A program made the position numbers and the translations under genes. 64,000 nucleotides of DNA from positions 27,158 to 91,157 of the forward strand of contig SVEN01000005.1 in the NCBI GenBank assembly GCA_015057365.1, given 5' to 3'. Below the pieces are notes generated by a model. It was not told the origin of the DNA. It did no database searches and worked only from the letters and a program-made list of their open reading frames with translations. Positions 62,141-64,000 of this stretch are shown one piece after another. Position 1 is the stretch's first letter, and each line of letters starts with the position of its first letter. The stretch is from Lachnospiraceae bacterium. Lineage in GTDB: Bacteria > Bacillota > Clostridia > Lachnospirales > Lachnospiraceae.

Positions 62141-62926
62141 TTAGAATAACGAATCAAACAACGTACCGGAATTCATGGCATTGGTCGGATAGTTGTTACC
62201 GCTTGCCGTATAAGCGGAAGCAGCCTTCGTTGCCTGAAGCTCTGCCGCACCTGCAAGTCCGGATGCCTTTCTGGCAAGCTGACCGAGCACGGAATTGGTT
62301 CCTTCAAAGAAATCCTGAAGCTCCGTCATATCCTTTTCACGGAATGCCTTCTCATCCAGAGCAAGACGTCCGTCCTTATCTACGGAAATACCTACGCCCG
62401 CAAGCTCGTCCGTATACTGCTTGGTCACCTGAGTCAGCCACTGGGTCTTCTGCTGTACAGAGGAAGCCTCAATCGAGCCCACCGACTCCATGGTATCATT
62501 ATAAGCAGATACAAAGGACTGCACCGACTTTACCAAGGTATCGTAATCGTAATCCGTACGGGTAGAGGTAGAGCCGTCCTCGTTGGTATCCACAATCGTC
62601 TTTTTCTCGTAAAGAGAGGAAGAACCCGTCTTTACCGCAGAAAGCGCAACAGCCGCATTTTGCAGTGCCGTAGCGGAATCCTTTACGGTATTTAACTCCT
62701 TTGCGGTATCTACCGTATCGGAACTGGTCTTTACCTTATTCGTAATCTTATCCGTAGTATCGGTCTTTGTACTGCCGTCTGCGTTATACTTCTTGTAATA
62801 AGCCTTCAAAAGTCTGCCGTAGGTACCGTTCCGAATCTGGTTATACTCCCCGAGAAGTCCGGAAAAACCGGTCCCGGAACTGCTCATCCCACTGAACAGG
62901 GTACTGGAATAATTAAAAAATGACAT
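62141..62926 (-). CDS. Hypothetical protein with FliD (hook-associated protein 2) C-terminal-like region
   Basis: LVKSVQSFVSAYNDTMESV...GVGISVDKDGRLALDEKAFREKDMTELQDFFEG. Confidence 0.65.
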   Translation of the reverse strand: MSFFNYSSTLFSGMSSSGTGFSGLLGEYNQIRNGTYGRLLKAYYKKYNADGSTKTDTTDKITNKVKTSSDTVDTAKELNTVKDSATALQNAAVALSAVKTGSSSLYEKKTIVDTNEDGSTSTRTDYDYDTLVKSVQSFVSAYNDTMESVGSIEASSVQQKTQWLTQVTKQYTDELAGVGISVDKDGRLALDEKAFREKDMTELQDFFEGTNSVLGQLARKASGLAGAAELQATKAASAYTASGNNYPTNAMNSGTLFDSLF

Positions 62927-63086
62927 ATGCATCGCCCTCCTTGACTTCTGCTTAATCATTGGTACATCAAAAGACACTTTTCCTTATATCTATTATATCG
63001 TCATTTTCCATGATTTGTAAAGAGGAAAAGCAATTTTTCTTAAAAAAACAAGTAAAAGAGAGCCTTCTAAAGACTCTCTCCTTCTC

Positions 63087-63344
63087 TTACTTTTGAATTA
63101 ACTTCCCTGCGCGTTCGTAATCCGCCTTTTTCACATATATGATATACTCTATCATGGCTTCTGTGTTCTGTCCGTAGGTTCCGGTACGAACCCGACTCCC
63201 GGCAGAAAACGACGACGAGCTCAGCCGGTTCACGGTTTTGACGGAGTAATCGATTCCTTCTCCCGCAAGAAGGGTACGAATACGCGCTTGTTCATTTATG
63301 TCATAGGTTACCGTTAATTTTTTTCTGTTAAATAGTGTAATCAT
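63087..63344 (-). CDS. Small DUF2007-like protein
   Basis: MITLFNRKKLTVTYDINEQARIRTLLAGEGIDYSVKTVNR. Confidence 0.6.
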   Translation of the reverse strand: MITLFNRKKLTVTYDINEQARIRTLLAGEGIDYSVKTVNRLSSSSFSAGSRVRTGTYGQNTEAMIEYIIYVKKADYERAGKLIQK

Positions 63345-63453
63345 AAAATTCCTCCCTGTTGTCTGCTACAAATTTATATTAGCTTCCGCAAAGTCGTAAA
63401 GATGAAATATTATGGCCTTGTGAAAATCAGAAATCACTCCGACAAACTGAAAG

Positions 63454-63807
63454 TTATCTTCCAGCCAAGGATTTTCCAACAACAAAAACTCCAACCAGCA
63501 TTTCTCCAATTGACAATCCTAATAGCAAGCCAGAAATAAAGTCCTTAAAATCCGAACCGCCAATTGCATATGAAAGAGCCTGTAATGCAATACCCATTAC
63601 AATAAGCATAATTCCATATAACATATTTTTTTGCTTTTCTAACTCTTGTGTTCTTCTTAGTAAATCTATAATCTGTTCATCATCATAAGTACGCACACTT
63701 TTTTCTTCGGATATTTCCCCATCCATCAGTTCTGCCACTGTAACTTCAAGTTCTTCACATAGGCTTTTGACAATGGAATAGTCTGGCATACACTTACCGG
63801 ATTCCCA
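63454..63807 (-). pseudogene. 5'-truncated XRE/HTH_3 regulator with C-terminal TM segments
   Basis: In-frame WESGKCMPDYSIVKSLCEELEVTVAELMDGE preceded by a stop (TAA CTA TGG GAA TCC GGT); helices 1-3 of the HTH missing. Confidence 0.7.
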
Positions 63808-63828
63808 TAGTTAAGGTTACTGTTTCCC

Positions 63829-63857
63829 CTGCGTACTGCATCCCGACACGCAGGGAG
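63829..63857. repeat. Inverted repeat/hairpin between two truncated genes
   Basis: CCCTGCGT actgcatcccgac ACGCAGGG. Confidence 0.7.
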
Positions 63858-63888
63858 TTTCATTTATTCAATTTTTCCGATAAAGCGG

Positions 63889-64000
63889 TGGTTACATCAT
63901 GACAATCAATTGAATGCATTTAATCTGGCCGATGATTTGATAGAACCGTATCGTGCAATAGTTGATTTAGTAGCACATAACAATATAGCGTCAAATATTC
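63889..64000 (+). pseudogene. cas1: 5'-truncated cas1 fragment (type II-like), continuing beyond window
   Basis: Translation WLHHDNQLNAFNLADDLIEPYRAIVDLVAHNNIASNI matches the Cas1 C-terminal HHxNxxNxFNLADDLxEPxRxxVD core; no ATG in frame back to the stop at 63808-63810. Confidence 0.75.

Noticed and set aside
63060-63095. GAGAG..CTCTC hairpin as terminator
   Set aside because: Short stem and no clear T-run in either orientation.
1-63800. CRISPR array
   Set aside because: No regularly spaced direct repeats with unique spacers were seen by eye; the only tandem array is the coding repeat at 2290-2541.

Overview
The window looks like chromosomal DNA from an anaerobic Firmicute, probably Lachnospiraceae. 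That placement is inferred from gene content and protein style, not from a database search. Most of it is housekeeping: purine genes (purC, purL, standalone AICAR formyltransferase plus an archaeal-type PurO IMP cyclohydrolase), arginine genes (argJ-argB-argD, argG), a livJ-livHMGF branched-chain amino-acid ABC operon, a pyruvate formate-lyase operon, a LacI/GH94 cellobiose phosphorylase locus, enolase, an ABC-F protein, and tRNA-Gly(GCC) and tRNA-Thr(GGT). The observations most worth following are: (1) a pyruvate formate-lyase whose glycyl-radical domain is a separate 79-aa gene with its own ribosome-binding site, in the order catalytic core / radical domain / activase; (2) a 5'-truncated type II-like cas1 fragment at the extreme right edge, next to an HTH regulator that has also lost its N-terminus, which looks like a deletion scar of a CRISPR-Cas or accessory locus; (3) an Mrp/NBP35 ATPase fused to a NifX/NifB-type domain, next to a RACo-like ASKHA protein with a four-Cys N-terminus in place of a ferredoxin domain; (4) an Lgt-like protein whose signature residues are substituted and which carries a long extension; (5) an ECF sigma factor coupled to a non-canonical membrane protein; (6) a hairpin-rich, possibly dispersed element behind tRNA-Gly. 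Starts were adjusted to visible Shine-Dalgarno sequences where possible. No similarity search was run.
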